Shown in pieces: positions 24,982 through 33,236 of a stretch of DNA of 55,990 nt (positions are counted from its first letter, which is position 1; each line of letters begins with the position of its first letter). The translations under genes and the position numbers were made by a program. The stretch is from Acidobacteriia bacterium AH_259_A11_L15 (GTDB lineage Bacteria; Acidobacteriota; Terriglobia; Acidiferrales; 2-02-FULL-67-57): positions 1-55,990 of the forward strand of contig JALLOH010000007.1 of NCBI GenBank assembly GCA_027717655.1, read 5' to 3'. The notes under the pieces are model-generated. The model ran no database searches. It was given only the letters and a program-made list of their open reading frames with translations, and was not told the origin of the DNA.

Positions 24982-25848
24982 GTGGAAGGCATCCCCTATT
25001 ATGTTCACGGCCCGCACATGCGCTTAGCAGACGCATCCTCAAGACCAGTGTCTATCAAGATCTGCGAAGGCGACGCGCGACATCTCCATTGGATTCCCGC
25101 TGAGTCCATTCACCTCGTCCTTACTTCTCCGCCCTACTGGACACTAAAGGAATACCCGCATGACCAAAACCAATTGGGCCTTGTTGCCGACTACGAAAAG
25201 TTTCATGACGAGTTAGATAAGGTTTGGAGACACTGCGTGCGCGTCTTGGTTCCGGGCGGGCGACTGGTGTGCATCGTCGGAGACGTTTGTCTTGCCCGCC
25301 GCGACCACGGGCGGCACATGGTCATGCCACTTCACTCCGACATCGTCGTGAGGGCGAGAAAGGTCGGCTTCGACAACCTCACCCCTATCTTCTGGCATAA
25401 GATCTCGAACGCCAACTACGAGGTCGAGAACGGGTCTAGCTTCCTGGGGAAGCCTTACGAGCCGAACGCCATCATCAAGAACGACGTCGAGTTCATCCTG
25501 ATGCTGCGTAAGCCAGGTGGCTATCGGAAGCCCACCGACCCCCAACGCCAAGCCTCCAAGCTGAAGAAGGAAGAACACCAGGAATGGTTTCAGCAGATTT
25601 GGAGCTTGCCGGGCGAATCGACCAGAGAACATCCCGCCCCTTTTCCGGAGAAATTGGCTTACCGACTGGTTCGGATGTTTTCCTTCGTAGGCGACACAGT
25701 GCTTGATCCGTTCATGGGCTTGGGCACCACGCTCCTGGCGGCTGCCCGTTGCGGCAGAAATAGCATTGGGGTGGACATACAACCTTCGTATGTAAAGAAG
25801 GCCAAGGCCCGGCTAGAGAACGCGCCTCGGCCCGCCAATCATCGGTAG
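24982..25848 (+). CDS. Site-specific DNA methyltransferase, beta class
   Basis: An amino-methyltransferase acting on adenine-N6 or cytosine-N4. The catalytic motif TSPPYW (about residue 49-54) precedes the SAM-binding motif DPFMGLGTTLLAAARCGR (about residue 240-257), which is the beta-class order. The GVDIQPSYVKKAKARL stretch after motif I completes the SAM pocket. TSPPY-W variants occur in both N4- and N6-enzymes, so the base is undecided. No adjacent restriction endonuclease is recognised. GTG 24982 is taken; ATG 25018 is an alternative. It is the first gene of the island and less AT-rich than the next two. Confidence 0.88.
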   Translation: MEGIPYYVHGPHMRLADASSRPVSIKICEGDARHLHWIPAESIHLVLTSPPYWTLKEYPHDQNQLGLVADYEKFHDELDKVWRHCVRVLVPGGRLVCIVGDVCLARRDHGRHMVMPLHSDIVVRARKVGFDNLTPIFWHKISNANYEVENGSSFLGKPYEPNAIIKNDVEFILMLRKPGGYRKPTDPQRQASKLKKEEHQEWFQQIWSLPGESTREHPAPFPEKLAYRLVRMFSFVGDTVLDPFMGLGTTLLAAARCGRNSIGVDIQPSYVKKAKARLENAPRPANHR

Positions 25849-25881
25849 TCGAGGTCGCCGCGAAGTGAATGAGGTTTTGGC

Positions 25882-26871
25882 ATGCCAGAGGCCGAACCAA
25901 AGAAAATTGCATACCTGTTCGGTGCGGGAGCAACTCACGCTGAACTCCAAAATCTCAGCCCTGAACTAATTGTGGAGAAACATGGCCTCCTAATAAAGGA
26001 TGTCTCTTCAAGGGTTATTGAGAAAGCTAGGCGCGGAAAGAAATACCTGGAGAATGTGGAATTGGTCTCTGGAACATCGGGATCGCTAAACATCGAACTA
26101 CTAATAAGCCTGATCGAAAACAGCAAGATTTACGGCTGGGAGTACAAGACTCGGCGTATCAAGACACTAGTGCAGAAAGACATCGAACAGATCCTATCCA
26201 AATCCCTGATTAGGCGTTTCTACTTGCACAAAGCGCTATTTGAACTGCACAAACACATGGCACAGACCAAAGAAGAACTGATTGCCCTGATTTCTCTAAA
26301 TTACGACGATATCCTAGACCAGGCATATCAACAGTATTCCGGACCACCTAACTACTGCTTCTCCCTCGAAACAGATACAAATTCATCAGGGTCCATCCCC
26401 CTCCTGAAGCTGCATGGTTCTTTCAATTGGGAAAGGGTAAAGATACGGGGAAGAGAGAGAACAATTGAAATCATTCCTCTCGGGTCCACTAAGACTTACC
26501 TGCATGCGCCGTACGGTGTCATTTGGAACCGGGCACTGGAGATCCTGATAAAATGCGATGCGCTTCGAGTGATCGGTTGCTCGCTCAGCCAAAATGATTT
26601 TCATTTAATTGATCTCCTGTTCAAGGCGCACCTGGAAAGGGAAACACCGTTCGACATGGAAATCATAAGCTCTGACGAAACGGGACAAGCAATTCAGGGA
26701 AATTACGGCTTTTTCCCTCGGATCAAGACACTGTTGGAACTTGAGAAACACTTGGTCCCCGACCGAGCTCCCGACAATCCATTCAAGGCGTGGCTCAAAT
26801 ACAAGGGCATTGCCATGCTTGGTGAAGACCGCGTAAAACGAACACGGTATCTCAAGAAGGTTGTCGACTGA
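25882..26871 (+). CDS. SIR2-like domain protein
   Basis: The 329-residue protein has the sirtuin-like NAD-binding features: YLFGAGATHAEL at the N-terminus, ISLNYDDILDQAY (the N-Y-D motif), LLKLHGSFNW with the catalytic-type His, and RVIGCSLSQNDFHLIDLL near the end. SIR2-like proteins of this type are effectors in several antiphage systems, where they deplete NAD. Here that role is inferred from the family and the island context. The gene is clearly AT-richer than the chromosome around it. ATG 25882 follows GAGG. It is 33 bases after the methyltransferase and 13 before the DUF262 gene, so a single operon is likely. Confidence 0.8.
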   Translation: MPEAEPKKIAYLFGAGATHAELQNLSPELIVEKHGLLIKDVSSRVIEKARRGKKYLENVELVSGTSGSLNIELLISLIENSKIYGWEYKTRRIKTLVQKDIEQILSKSLIRRFYLHKALFELHKHMAQTKEELIALISLNYDDILDQAYQQYSGPPNYCFSLETDTNSSGSIPLLKLHGSFNWERVKIRGRERTIEIIPLGSTKTYLHAPYGVIWNRALEILIKCDALRVIGCSLSQNDFHLIDLLFKAHLERETPFDMEIISSDETGQAIQGNYGFFPRIKTLLELEKHLVPDRAPDNPFKAWLKYKGIAMLGEDRVKRTRYLKKVVD

Positions 26872-26884
26872 GTGAAAAGAAACC

Positions 26885-27985
26885 ATGGCCACAAAAACCA
26901 AGCCTCGCATCAATAGAGAGCTAATCTCGCTAGCGGTGAACAAGTTCATTGATGACTACATCTATCGAATCGACTTAGATGCAGACTATCAAAGAGAGAA
27001 AATATGGTCGCGACGAGACCAAGAGAAACTCATAGATTCGATCATCCAGAACATTGACATACCAAAACTCTATCTCGCGCGCGTGAAAGACAACGAGAAT
27101 TTCGATTATGAGTGTATTGACGGAAAGCAAAGAATGGCGACGCTATTGAATTTCTTTAAACCGGAACTGCCGGGCGAGAACCCCTTGACGGTCAGAGTGG
27201 CCGGAGAACGATACACTTATGAGGAGTTGCGAGAGGAACTATCTCCGCTCGCCAAGAAAATCGAGGATTACGAATTGACATTTGTCATCTACCCCGAGAT
27301 TGACGATGAAAACTTCATTCGTGAGATTTTCAGGCGCCTACAACTGGGAGTGAGACTTAATTCCGGCGAACTGTTGAAGTCTCATACGGGGGCCATTCGC
27401 GACTTCATCTACCGGGAAATGGGAAAGGACGCTCCATTCCTTAGACATACGAAGCTATCGGAAAAACGATTTTCGAGACAGTTCGCGCTTGCACAAATCT
27501 GCATCAACTCTTTCAGGCGTTGGGAAACTGGAGATTTCGTAAGGGCACGTTATGACGATCTCGAAGATTTCTTCAAAGAGAACTACGACCTCAACCGGAG
27601 AGATAAGAACCTTCTCCGAATAAGGCAAGTCCTCACGATCATGGACGAGCATTTTGGAGACCAGGCCCAGAGTATTTCCAGTAGGGCGGTTGCGATTTCG
27701 GCATACCTATTCGTCGAAGGACTATACCTAGAGAAAAAAAGAGGCCGTATCCCTAAATTTGCCAAGTTCTACGTCAAATTGCTAGCTGACGTTAAGGATA
27801 ACCTGAAGCTTCTAAGCCGATTCCGTCAGCCTACAAACCCGACGATTCTGGAAGAATTCCAAAAATACATCTCCCAGGCCTCAGTTGAACCTTATGCAAT
27901 CAAGAGAAGAAACCGGTTTCTAGAGAGGGCCTTTGAGCATTACCTTGCCCCAAGAACGAAGGGCAGAATCATTCGGAGCAACTAG
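26885..27985 (+). CDS. DUF262 domain protein
   Basis: A 366-residue protein with the DUF262 (GmrSD N-terminal, ParB/Srx-like) signatures: ADYQREKIWSRRDQEKLIDS (the YQR-x-x-x-W motif) and the nucleotide-site motif ECIDGKQRMATLLNFF (family DGQQR). The C-terminal half is helical and basic, and the HNH nuclease domain (DUF1524) found in full GmrSD is not present. DUF262 proteins appear in type IV restriction and other defence systems. The gene is AT-rich like the SIR2-like gene. It is the last gene of the island; 27986-28303 contains only repeats and decayed tRNA sequence. Confidence 0.82.
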   Translation: MATKTKPRINRELISLAVNKFIDDYIYRIDLDADYQREKIWSRRDQEKLIDSIIQNIDIPKLYLARVKDNENFDYECIDGKQRMATLLNFFKPELPGENPLTVRVAGERYTYEELREELSPLAKKIEDYELTFVIYPEIDDENFIREIFRRLQLGVRLNSGELLKSHTGAIRDFIYREMGKDAPFLRHTKLSEKRFSRQFALAQICINSFRRWETGDFVRARYDDLEDFFKENYDLNRRDKNLLRIRQVLTIMDEHFGDQAQSISSRAVAISAYLFVEGLYLEKKRGRIPKFAKFYVKLLADVKDNLKLLSRFRQPTNPTILEEFQKYISQASVEPYAIKRRNRFLERAFEHYLAPRTKGRIIRSN

Positions 27986-28017
27986 CGGTTATTCGAGGCT
28001 CTACTACTCAAGAGCTT

Positions 28018-28037
28018 TGTGCCCCATTTTGTGCCCC
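28018..28037 (+). repeat. GTGCCCC direct repeat, right copy
   Basis: TTGTGCCCCATTTTGTGCCCC matches the left copy at 24842-24863 in direct orientation, 43 bases after the DUF262 stop. The 3.2 kb between the two copies contains exactly the three AT-rich genes. The remaining sequence to 28160 shows no gene. Confidence 0.45.
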
Positions 28038-28160
28038 ACCCCGGTAGGAAACGGTAGCAATTCATAGCGAAGGGAACGATGCGGAAATCGCCGCTACTGC
28101 TGCGAAGATTCAACAGCATAGCAGGCCATCGCACTCTCTAGGCAATACGCTTCGCGCCAA

Positions 28161-28253
28161 CTGTTAACCGAAGGGTTGTGGGTTCCCTTCGCCTTCGCTC
28201 CCCTCGACGATGCTCGGGGCAAGCAGGACAGGCGAGTCCCACCCCGAAAGCCA
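28161..28253 (+). repeat. Partial tRNA-Asn-like 3' half interrupted by a repeat (right end of island)
   Basis: CTGTTAACCGAAGGGTTGTG-GGTT (28161-28184) and CGAGTCCCACCCCGAAAGCCA (28233-28253) are the anticodon loop, T-arm and 3' end of a tRNA-Asn-like gene. They are split by a 48-base GC-rich insert at the same T-loop position as in the left copy. The T-stem (GTGGG / CCCAC) differs from the resident tRNA but is self-complementary. It therefore came from a functional relative, as expected for an attachment site carried by an incoming element. Confidence 0.7.
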
Positions 28254-28303
28254 TGTTGATAGCACTCGCCTTTTCTTAGCCTCTCACCTATCTGGAAAAC
28301 TTT

Positions 28304-28840
28304 GTGGCGGGGCTCAATCTATTAGTTACGGGTAAGCCGGGGGTGGGCAAGACCACGCTAGTGGAGCGCGTGGTGGCGGAGCTGCGGGGGCGGCGGCGGC
28401 TGGCGGGGTTCACCACCACCGAGATACGGGATTCGCGCGGCGAGCGGCAGGGCTTTTCCATCGTCACGGTCGGAGGCGAGCGAGGCGAGCTGGCCCGCGT
28501 GGGGGCGCGCAGCCGGGTGCGGGTGGGGCGCTACGGGGTCAACCTGGAGGGCTTCGAGCGCCTGGCCTTGCCCGAGCTGGCCCGGCGCGAGGTCGACCTG
28601 ATCGTCATCGATGAAATCGGCAAGATGGAGTGCTGCTCGGGCCGCTTCCGCCGCGCGGTCGAGGACGCCCTGGACGCCCCGGTGAACGTCCTGGCCACGC
28701 TGGGCATCGGCCGCCTGCCCTTCTTTCAAGCCCTCCGTGAGCGCCCCGATGTGGAGGTCATCACCGTGACCGAGCGGAACCGCGAGGCCCTGGTGGCCGA
28801 TCTCTGCCAGCGCCTTCACCAGGCCTCCCCGCCGGGCTGA
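28304..28840 (+). CDS. THEP1-family nucleoside-triphosphatase
   Basis: A 178-residue P-loop NTPase with Walker A (TGKPGVGKTTLVERV), Walker B (VDLIVIDEIGKMEC) and the AGFTTTEIRDSRGERQGF stretch typical of the THEP1/NTPase_1 family. Members hydrolyse NTPs slowly; the physiological role is unclear, with a possible link to nucleotide housekeeping or RNA. It begins 50 bases after the right end of the island, and its base composition is that of the chromosome. GTG 28304 is the start. Confidence 0.85.
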   Translation: MAGLNLLVTGKPGVGKTTLVERVVAELRGRRRLAGFTTTEIRDSRGERQGFSIVTVGGERGELARVGARSRVRVGRYGVNLEGFERLALPELARREVDLIVIDEIGKMECCSGRFRRAVEDALDAPVNVLATLGIGRLPFFQALRERPDVEVITVTERNREALVADLCQRLHQASPPG

Positions 28841-28920
28841 AGCACCCAGGAACTCTTGACAGTTGGCGCCGCCCGCGTCAGCATTCGCTCTCGCTTACCC
28901 CTCGACAAGGAGGACTCCTA

Positions 28921-31900
28921 ATGCAGCACCGCCTTCGCTTCCTCGGCGTTCTTGCGATTGTGGTCGGTCTGGCTCAACCGCTGGCAGCACAAGTTGACCC
29001 GGAGCTGCTGGCGGGGATGCGGGCGCGCTCCCTCGGGCCCGGGGGGATGAGCGGCCGCATCGCCGCCATCGAGGCGGTCGAGTCGAACCCGGACGTGATC
29101 TACGTCGGGGCCGCCACCGGCGGCGTCTGGAAGTCGGAGAACGGCGGACTCACCTGGACGCCGATCTTCGACGACCAGCCGGTGGCCTCCATCGGCGCGG
29201 TAGCCATCTTCCAAGCCACCCCCGACATCATCTGGGTGGGCACCGGCGAAGGCAACACCCGCAACAGCACCTCGGTGGGCAACGGCGTCTACCAGTCGCT
29301 GGACGCCGGGCGCACCTGGACGCACCTGGGACTGGAGGAAACCGAGCGCATCCACCGCGTCCTCCTGCATCCGAGCAATCCCGACATCGCTTACGTTTGC
29401 GCCCTGGGCAAGCTCTGGGGAGAAAACCCCGAACGCGGCGTCTTCCAAACCACGGACGGCGGCCAGAGCTGGCAGAAAATCCTCTACGTGGACGAAAAGA
29501 CCGGCTGCGCCGACCTGGCCATGGACCCGTCGAACCCCCAGAAGCTCATCGCTTCCATGTGGCAGCACCGCCGCTGGCCCTGGTTCTTCCGCTCCGGCGG
29601 CCCCGGCTCGGGGCTTTACCTGAGCGTGAACGGCGGGCAGAACTGGAGGAAACTGACTGAGGACGACGGCTTGCCCCCGCGGCCGTGGGGACGAATCGGC
29701 GTGGCGTTCTTCCGGGAGAATGCCCAAATCGTCTACGCGCTGGTCGAAGCGGAGAAGAACGTCCTGCTGCGGTCGGAGAACGGCGGCCAGAACTGGGAGA
29801 AGGTGAACGAAGAGACGAACGTGGCGCCCCGCCCCTTCTACTACGCCGACCTGCGCGTCGACCCCGAGCGGCCCAACCGGGTCTACAACCTGCACGGCCG
29901 GCTCACCGTCTCGGACGACGGCGGCGAGAACTTCGAGACCCTAGCCCCGTTCAGCCACGTGCACCCCGACCACCACGCCCTGTGGATCAACCCCCACGAT
30001 GGCAGCCACTTGATTGACGGGAACGACGGCGGGGTCTACCTCAGCCGCGATCGCGGCCAGACCTGGCAATTCGTCTCCAACCTCCCCCTGGCGCAGTACT
30101 ACCACATCAGCGTGGACACCGACACGCCTTACCATATCCTGGGTGGAATGCAGGACAACGGCTCCTGGCGCGGGCCGGCCTACGTCTGGGAGAACGGCGG
30201 CATCCGCAACCACCACTGGGAGGAGGTCGGCTTCGGCGACGGCTTCGACGTCATCGCTCACCCGGACGACTCCCTGGTGGGCTATGCCATGAGCCAGGAA
30301 GGCTACCTGATCCGCTGGAACCTGCGCACCGGCGAGCGCAAGGACATCCGTCCTTCCGCCCCCGAAGGCGTCAAGCTGCGCTTCAACTGGAACGCCGCCC
30401 TCGCCCAGGACCCCTTTGACAGCGACACCCTCTACTACGGCAGCCAGTTCGTCCACAAGTCCACCGACCGGGGCGAGACCTGGACCCTCATCAGCCCGGA
30501 CCTCACCACCAACAACCCCGACTGGCAAAAACAGGATGAAAGCGGCGGACTGACCCCGGATGTCACCGGGGCGGAGAACTTCACCACCATCATCGCCATC
30601 GCCCCCAGCCCGCTCCAGCCCGGCGTTCTCTGGGTGGGGACCGACGACGGCCGCCTCCAGGTGACGCGTGACGCCGGACAGAACTGGGAAAGCGTGGAGC
30701 GGAACGTCCCCGGGGTACCGCCGCACACCTGGGTGCCGCACATCGAGCCCTCCAAGTTCGACGCCGGCACCGCCTTCGTCGTCTTTGACGATCACCGGCG
30801 CTCGAACTGGACTCCCTATATTTTCAAGACCACAAACTACGGGCGCGACTGGGTCAGCCTGGCCACCGAGGACATTCGCGGTTACGCCCTGGTGATCGAG
30901 CAGGACCCGGTGGAGAAAGACCTGCTCTTCCTGGGCACCGAGTTCGGGCTCTACGTTTCGCTCGATGGTGGGGGGCGGTGGTTCCGCTGGACGCACGGCA
31001 TCCCCACGGTGGGCGTGCGCGACCTGGTGGTGCATCCCCGCGAGCACGACCTGGTCATTGGCACCCACGGGCGGGCGGCCTACGTGATTGACGACATCCG
31101 CCCCTTGCGCGCCCTCTCGGGCGAAATCCAGAGAAAATCCATCCATCTTTTTGGGATTCCCGACGCGCAGCAGTACATGGTGAAGCAGACGGGCGAGTCG
31201 CGCTTTCCCGGCCACGGGGAATTTCGCGGCCAAAACCGCCCCTACGGCGCCCTGCTCACCTACTGGCTGAACTTCGAGGGCCTGCCCCATCCGCAGGAGG
31301 AAGTCGAGCGCCAGCGCAGGGAAGAGGAACGGCAGCGGGAACTGGCCGAGCGCGAGGAGGCCGAAGAAAAAACGGAGGGAGGGGAGAAAGAGGAAGAGCG
31401 CCCGGAGGTCGAAATCCAAATCGCCGACGCCGAGGGGAACGTGATCCGAACTTTCCAGCAGCGGGCCGTGCTGGGCCTGAACCGGACGGTGTGGAACCTG
31501 CGCCGCGACCCCTTCCAGCATCCTCGCGAGGAGGAGCCGCCTCCCTGGCGGGTGCCGCGCTGGTTGGAAGGGCTCCCGGGCACCTATGCGGTCACGCTCA
31601 AGTATGGCGGCCAGGAAGCCAAGGGCAGGGTGCGCGTGCTGGCCGACCCTCGCTACGACATTCCGCGAGCCGACCGGGAAGCCAAATGGACCGCCATCCA
31701 GCGCGCCGGCCACTTGCAGAAACTGGTGGCAGAAGGCGTCGACCGTATCCGCAGCGCGCGGGCTGACGTCGAGGCGGCGATGAAGAAAGTCAAGGAAGTT
31801 CAGGAAGAGAGCGAAATCGAAGCAGGCGAGGCGCAGGAGTTTCTGGCTTCAGGGAAAAAGCTGCGGGAAGCCCTGGATGAGATGGAGCGGCGGCTGTGGC

Positions 31901-32166
31901 AGCCGCCCAACGTCAAGGGCATCGTGGCCGAAACCGACGCGCTCTCGAAGATCACCTACGTGCTGCGCTCGCTGGGCTCCTCCTGGCACGCGCCCACGCC
32001 GGCACAACTCGAGTACTTGGAGCGGGCGGAGGCCCACCTGGCCGAGGTGCTGGAGGACTTCAACCTGCTGTTCGAATCCCAGGTAAGCGACTTCCGCCAG
32101 CGCGTCGAAGACCTGGGGATCGAGCTCCTCCCGGAACAGGAGCCGCTTACTTTGCAAGCAGAGTGA
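28921..32166 (+). CDS. Secreted VPS10/sortilin-like Asp-box beta-propeller protein
   Basis: The 1081-residue protein has a signal peptide (FLGVLAIVVGLAQPLAAQ) and many Asp-box/BNR repeats (SENGGLTWTPIF, SLDAGRTWTHL, TTDGGQSWQKI, SVNGGQNWRKL, STDRGETWTLI, TRDAGQNWESV). These make two beta-propellers over about residues 30-730. A charged Glu/Arg-rich segment (about 790-830) precedes a beta domain and a helical, probably coiled-coil C-terminus (about 910-1070). Members are annotated as glycosyl hydrolase or VPS10 proteins; no catalytic residues can be assigned here. It has a perfect AAGGAGG Shine-Dalgarno site. Such proteins are abundant in Acidobacteriota. Confidence 0.88.
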   Translation: MQHRLRFLGVLAIVVGLAQPLAAQVDPELLAGMRARSLGPGGMSGRIAAIEAVESNPDVIYVGAATGGVWKSENGGLTWTPIFDDQPVASIGAVAIFQATPDIIWVGTGEGNTRNSTSVGNGVYQSLDAGRTWTHLGLEETERIHRVLLHPSNPDIAYVCALGKLWGENPERGVFQTTDGGQSWQKILYVDEKTGCADLAMDPSNPQKLIASMWQHRRWPWFFRSGGPGSGLYLSVNGGQNWRKLTEDDGLPPRPWGRIGVAFFRENAQIVYALVEAEKNVLLRSENGGQNWEKVNEETNVAPRPFYYADLRVDPERPNRVYNLHGRLTVSDDGGENFETLAPFSHVHPDHHALWINPHDGSHLIDGNDGGVYLSRDRGQTWQFVSNLPLAQYYHISVDTDTPYHILGGMQDNGSWRGPAYVWENGGIRNHHWEEVGFGDGFDVIAHPDDSLVGYAMSQEGYLIRWNLRTGERKDIRPSAPEGVKLRFNWNAALAQDPFDSDTLYYGSQFVHKSTDRGETWTLISPDLTTNNPDWQKQDESGGLTPDVTGAENFTTIIAIAPSPLQPGVLWVGTDDGRLQVTRDAGQNWESVERNVPGVPPHTWVPHIEPSKFDAGTAFVVFDDHRRSNWTPYIFKTTNYGRDWVSLATEDIRGYALVIEQDPVEKDLLFLGTEFGLYVSLDGGGRWFRWTHGIPTVGVRDLVVHPREHDLVIGTHGRAAYVIDDIRPLRALSGEIQRKSIHLFGIPDAQQYMVKQTGESRFPGHGEFRGQNRPYGALLTYWLNFEGLPHPQEEVERQRREEERQRELAEREEAEEKTEGGEKEEERPEVEIQIADAEGNVIRTFQQRAVLGLNRTVWNLRRDPFQHPREEEPPPWRVPRWLEGLPGTYAVTLKYGGQEAKGRVRVLADPRYDIPRADREAKWTAIQRAGHLQKLVAEGVDRIRSARADVEAAMKKVKEVQEESEIEAGEAQEFLASGKKLREALDEMERRLWQPPNVKGIVAETDALSKITYVLRSLGSSWHAPTPAQLEYLERAEAHLAEVLEDFNLLFESQVSDFRQRVEDLGIELLPEQEPLTLQAE

Positions 32167-32172
32167 GGGGGG

Positions 32173-32586
32173 TCAGCCGGCGCGCTCTTCCTCGTCCTTG
32201 GCCAGCTTGAGGGCGGCGGCGTTGATGCAGTAGCGCCGGCCGGTGGGCGGCGGGCCGTCCTCGAAGACGTGGCCCAGGTGAGCGTCGCAGCGGCGGCAGA
32301 GCACTTCCGTGCGCACCATGAGGTGGCTGGTGTCAGTCTCGGTGCGGATGTCTTCCTCCGAAGCAGGGGCCCAGAAGCTGGGCCAGCCGCTGCCGGAGTC
32401 GAACTTGGCCTCGGAGCTGAACAGGTCGGCGCCGCAGCAGACGCACTGGTAGATGCCCCGCTCTTTACCGTGGGCGTACTCGCCCGTGAAGGGCGGCTCG
32501 GTGCCCTTCTGCCGCGTAACGTAGTACTGCTGCGGGGTGAGCTGCCGTCGCCACTCCTCGTCGCTCTTCTGCACTTTGGCGGTCAT
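32173..32586 (-). CDS. msrB: Peptide methionine-(R)-S-oxide reductase MsrB
   Basis: MsrB repairs methionine R-sulfoxide in proteins. It has two zinc-binding pairs (CVCC, CRRC), the SGSGWPSF loop and the catalytic cysteine in [11 protein letters not shown]. The resolving position is not the usual pairing, so thioredoxin or glutathione recycling cannot be decided. ATG at 32586 overlaps the stop of the redoxin gene (ATGA), which indicates coupled expression. The product has 137 residues, the normal size. It converges on the VPS10-like gene with six bases between the stops. Confidence 0.93.
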   Translation of the reverse strand: MTAKVQKSDEEWRRQLTPQQYYVTRQKGTEPPFTGEYAHGKERGIYQCVCCGADLFSSEAKFDSGSGWPSFWAPASEEDIRTETDTSHLMVRTEVLCRRCDAHLGHVFEDGPPPTGRRYCINAAALKLAKDEEERAG

Positions 32587-33182
32587 TTCCGGCTGGCAAG
32601 TAAGTTGCGGAAGTAGTCGGGCTCGTTGCCGGGCTTCCATTTGATGTTGCAGCCCCGGCTGGCTTTCTGCTCTTTCGCCAGCGGACGGCCGGCGAGCGCC
32701 GCATCGAGCGCCGCGCGCAGGTCGGCGCCGGTGACGGGCTTGTTGTTCCCCGGCCGGCTGTCGTCCATCTGCCCGCGGTAGACCAGGCGCCGCTCGCGGT
32801 CAAAGAGAAAGAAGTCCGGCGTGCAGGCGGCCTGGTAGGCCTTGGCCACCTCCTGGGTTTCGTCGTACAGGTAGGGAAAGGTATAGCCGAACTTCTGGGC
32901 CTCCTCCGCCATCTTCTCCGGGCGGTCGTCCGGGTAGGCGTCGACGTTGTTCGAGTTGATGCCCACCGCAGCCACCCCCTTCGGCTGGTATTCCCGCACC
33001 AACCTGGCCAGCTCCTGGCGGACATGCTGCACATAGGGGCAATGGTTGCAGATGAACATCACCAGCAGGGCGGCCGCGTCCTTGAAGTCGTCGAGCGCGT
33101 GCATCTTCCCCTGCGGGTCGGGCAGGCGAAACGCCGGCGCCTTCACCCCCAACTCAACCATCGTGGAAGGAGTTTCGACCAC
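32583..33182 (-). CDS. Thioredoxin-fold redoxin (AhpC/TSA type)
   Basis: This 199-residue cytoplasmic protein has a peroxiredoxin-like fold ([20 protein letters not shown]) with a CNHCPYVQ active site, typical of a group annotated as thioredoxin family proteins. The cis-proline region is [11 protein letters not shown]. The GTG at 33182 is chosen because GAGGAGG sits five bases before it; GTG 33188 is too close. It is coupled to msrB by a four-base overlap, so the two likely act together in oxidative damage repair. Its substrate is not known. Confidence 0.88.
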   Translation of the reverse strand: MVETPSTMVELGVKAPAFRLPDPQGKMHALDDFKDAAALLVMFICNHCPYVQHVRQELARLVREYQPKGVAAVGINSNNVDAYPDDRPEKMAEEAQKFGYTFPYLYDETQEVAKAYQAACTPDFFLFDRERRLVYRGQMDDSRPGNNKPVTGADLRAALDAALAGRPLAKEQKASRGCNIKWKPGNEPDYFRNLLASRK

Positions 33183-33236
33183 GGCCACCTCCTCGCGGAT
33201 GATTTGCGCGCCGGTTCAGTATAGCATCCGGGGCGC

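Noticed and set aside
28856..28884. TTGACA upstream of the VPS10-like gene as its -35
   Set aside because: No acceptable -10 lies at a 16-18 base spacing.
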